Positions 61,905-64,000 of a DNA stretch of 64,000 nucleotides are shown here, in pieces (the stretch's first letter is position 1; every line of letters begins with the position of its first letter). The stretch is from the NCBI RefSeq assembly GCF_036345915.1, contig NZ_CP107785.1:620001-684000 (forward strand). Direction: 5' to 3'. A program made the translations under genes and the position numbers. The notes beneath the pieces were generated by a model that was given only the letters and a program-made list of their open reading frames with translations, searched no databases and was not told the DNA's origin. This DNA is from Nocardia sp. NBC_00565 (GTDB lineage: Bacteria > Actinomycetota > Actinomycetes > Mycobacteriales > Mycobacteriaceae).

Positions 61905-62473
61905 CTACCTGCCTGGCGCGATCGGCGTGCGCCCGCAGAGCCTTGCGCCGGGTTCGCCTTCAGCCATGATCTGCTGCGGTGCAATATCTTTCGGAGCAGG
62001 AGTACTTGCACACTTCGCGGCGAACTGCGCGCCCGCTTCGCTGGGACTCGGCACCGGCCCGCTGCGCGCCGGAATGTCGCTCAGCGATAGGCCCGTCGAG
62101 CTGCGTATGGGGCCGCCGTTGGAGATTCCGGTCGTGCGCGCCGTATTGCTGAGCGTTGCACCGGTTGAGGTGCACATCGGAGTGCTGATGGCCGTTCGCG
62201 GACCGGTCGACATCCGTGCCTGGACTTCGGTCAGCGTCTGACTCGTCAGATGCCAGCCGTGGCACGTCGGGCACTGGTAGACCCGCCGTTCCCGACGCCG
62301 CGGATTGTGGGATCGATGCAGGCCAGCACCATTTCCGCGTCGCCACGGGTGAAGTACCCGCGCTTTCCATGCAGGCAGTGGGTAGTCGGAACTCCGGCCG
62401 GTTGATTCTTCAGATCGTTGCCGAGTGTGCCGCCAGCGCGATGATGGCCACGAATATGTCGACGCATTGTCAT
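61905..62473 (-). pseudogene. frameshifted small zinc-ribbon gene
   Basis: ATG 62473 has a strong AAGGAGAGG ribosome site. One frame encodes CLHGKRGYFTRGDAEMVLAC; the continuation in another frame gives RRRERRVYQCPTCHGWHLTS. Together these match small actinobacterial phage/ICE proteins of the pattern CxHGKRxY ... YxCPxCxGWHLTS. A single-base shift between the two halves breaks the gene. In the second frame an open, low-complexity Ser/Thr/Pro/Ala tail continues to 61905 and may not be translated. Confidence 0.5.
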
Positions 62474-62522
62474 AACCTCTCCTTTTGGTGCGGCACAACG
62501 TCGGTCGCACAGGCCGGAACAC

Positions 62523-62797
62523 GGCCGTGTGACGTCATGCCGATACGCGTTGTGGTTGGGAAAGCTGATGGGGCGCAATCCGATTCGAAGTTGCACGCGG
62601 CGGCGCTCGGCCGCTCCGGGATGAGATGAACAGCAGAGCGTGATCTGCGGTGGCAAGTATCTCGGCGGTGCGCCATATCCGGTGGAACCGGTTGTGGTGC
62701 AGTGGGTTCGGCGGTGTATTCGGGTTCGGTTGTGGAGGGGCAGGCTGCGTCCCGCAGCGTCGGTGGGAAGTCGGCACGGGCAGGCAGCGGCGGATCG
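62523..62797. other. gap between pseudogenes, no gene recognised
   Basis: Several frames are open, but none has coding-like composition. The stretch lies where the C-terminal half of the DGQHR-type gene would be expected, so it is probably decayed coding DNA. Confidence 0.4.
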
Positions 62798-63277
62798 GTG
62801 ACGAGATTCCCGGTTATCGCTAAGCGTCTGGACGCTGTCACCAATGACCATGAAGCCCAGCCGGTTCTTGAAATTGCCGCGGGGCACGTGCAGCGCGGGC
62901 AGCTGACGCGCGTTCAGGGTGACCGGCGGCAGGATGTAGTCGTCCTGGTTCTCTCGCATGTAGCTGTTGATGTTCTTCACGTGGTCGGTCATCAGGGGCC
63001 GGTTCGTGGTGTTGGTGGGATCGCCGCCCTTGTCGACGGAATCGGAGACGACCTGGTGGGAGAGGAAGGAATATGGGAATGAGGTCGAGATCATCGTCCG
63101 CTGTCCCTGTTGGAATACGGTGCAGGGGAAGACGCGAGCTCCTGCCGCTGCCGCATCGGCGGAAGCGGCCGTGAGCGCCTTGTCCACGCCGTCATGTTCC
63201 ATCAGGCCCATGTGATTTTCGATGATGGTCATTTCCTTTGCTTCGGTACTACCAGTGGATGATTGCTTGGGGCTCAT
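62798..63277 (-). pseudogene. truncated DGQHR (DndB-like) domain gene
   Basis: The frame starts with MSPKQSSTGS or, internally, MTIIENHMGL. It then carries RVFPCTVFQQGQRTMISTSF, NRPLMTDHVKNINSYMRENQ and DDYILPPVTLNARQ, which closely follow the N-terminal half of DGQHR-domain proteins (DndB family, associated with DNA phosphorothioation loci and mobile elements). Similarity ends about ten residues after GFMVIGDSVQ, before the DGQHR motif itself, and the remaining frame is nonsense-like. The gene is therefore truncated or frameshifted. Confidence 0.6.
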
Positions 63278-63986
63278 TTACGCGCCACGACACCTCGCTG
63301 TTGAACGGGTGGCGTGGGGTTGCCGGTCCGATCGCCGACGGTCGTGACAGCGGTCAACATTGTTCTATGTATGACGAATTTCATTCTGTGACAGTGAAAT
63401 CGGGAGGAACGCTGTTGGTTCGATCCCGGTTCCAGCTGCTTCGATGCGCAGGCGGGCGAGTGCGGTTGCCGTGATTGATGCGCCTGGCCGCTCGGGTTAT
63501 TGGCCCGTGTGTCAACAGGATTAGAGAGACAGCGTGCTCAATCCCGGGCGCTGCCGGTGACGCTGATTACCGTGACCAATGCGAGCGACTGTGCACAACA
63601 GCGTGATGCAACGCGCGGAACTCGATGCTCGCGCCTACGTTAGCGCTGATAGCGGCCCGGATGGGATAGAAGTTCGGACGTCGAGTGACTGACTCTCAGC
63701 GACCTGATCGCCGTTGTGCCCGTTATGCATTGGAATCCCTTATCGCGATCACCCAGTTGGGTGACCCGGACGATCCGAGTAGAACAGAATGACACAGTCC
63801 AAAGGTCATTGCAAATCGCATCGATTGCAGATGTCCTTGTGCGCGAAGGGATCTGGTGATCTTGTTCGGCATGCGGTGTGCGTGTCGGTCCGTAAGATGG
63901 GGGAGGGCGTGGCAGCGAGATCAGTTGCTGTTGCGGTAGTTTGACCGTCTCGATGGGCGAGTCAATTCGCCAGAAGGAGGGGGGCG
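63278..63986. other. AT-richer intergenic stretch, no gene recognised
   Basis: About 700 bases with lower GC than the rest of the window. Open frames on both strands have poor composition (Arg/Ser/Pro shadows). No tRNA, repeat or transposase was found. It ends in a strong ribosome site for the next gene and presumably holds its promoter. Confidence 0.45.
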
Positions 63987-64000
63987 GTGGCACTGCAGTC
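63987..64000 (+). CDS. start of a gene cut by the window edge
   Basis: GTG 63987 is preceded by AAGGAGG at 63974-63980 with a six-base spacer, one of the strongest ribosome sites in the window. Only four codons (start, Ala, Leu, Gln) are visible, so nothing can be said of the product. Confidence 0.55.

Overview
The window is high-GC actinobacterial chromosome, most likely from Nocardia or a close mycolate-bearing relative. Three things point that way. The gene order Nif3-like, zinc-ribbon protein, RNase HI-CobC fusion ... panB, CaeA-type protease, glnA2, glnE ... DUF4191 protein, RDD protein, glnA1 follows the Rv2230c-Rv2219 neighbourhood of Mycobacterium tuberculosis from memory. A class A RNase P RNA lies in the same stretch. 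Many genes look leaderless, with a TANNNT -10 box 7-8 bases before the start codon. No tRNA, rRNA, CRISPR array or intact transposase was seen.

Layout. 1-4.4 kb: conserved housekeeping genes (Nif3-like, membrane protein, zinc ribbon, RNase HI-CobC). 4.7-14.6 kb: an inserted two-gene biosynthetic locus. It holds a flavin monooxygenase fused to a condensation-like domain, and a dimodular NRPS (C-A-PCP-C-A-PCP-TE) whose first A domain reads as serine and whose second belongs to the proline-type clade. That is the signature of bacterial pyrrolizidine alkaloid or cyclocarbamate (brabantamide/pyrrolizixenamide-type) pathways. 14.8-22.4 kb: accessory genes (secreted S1 protease, XRE/MmyB regulator, small membrane protein, DHp-like protein, PNPOx-like protein, Nudix, alpha/beta hydrolase, amidase) with several gene remnants. 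22.5-31 kb: rnpB, an SPFH protein with a 32-residue membrane peptide, lipoproteins, an RNB ribonuclease, and a minus-strand cluster panB, APH-like kinase, lipoprotein, prolyl aminopeptidase, CHAD protein.

31.2-37.4 kb: CaeA-type protease, glnA2 and glnE. 37.4-47.8 kb: a second accessory block with an HxlR regulator and an isochorismatase-like pair, an EEP nuclease-like membrane protein, a zinc peptidase lipoprotein, a RibH2-type lumazine synthase, a three-gene hydrolase operon and a deletion scar joining two gene stumps. 47.9-51.1 kb: DUF4191, RDD and glnA1. GlnE adenylylates GlnA1, whose target Tyr406 is present. A multi-part GlnR site precedes glnA1 and a candidate GlnR site precedes glnA2, so this is a nitrogen-assimilation hub.

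51.3-58.9 kb: a HigB/HigA toxin-antitoxin pair, a secreted tyrosine phosphatase, an EF-G-like GTPase, and an orphan type VII secretion cassette (YbaB-like, EspC-like, WXG-type protein, Pro-rich membrane protein). 58.9-64 kb: lower-GC accessory DNA resembling a decayed defence or mobile island. It holds a multidomain protein (EVE-like, winged helix, two CBS, C-terminal HEPN-type RNDLMH motif), a DEDDh exonuclease, a frameshifted zinc-ribbon gene, a truncated DGQHR (DndB-like) gene, and the start of a gene cut by the window edge. The two strongest candidates for an undescribed system are the NRPS/monooxygenase locus and the EVE-CBS-HEPN protein.
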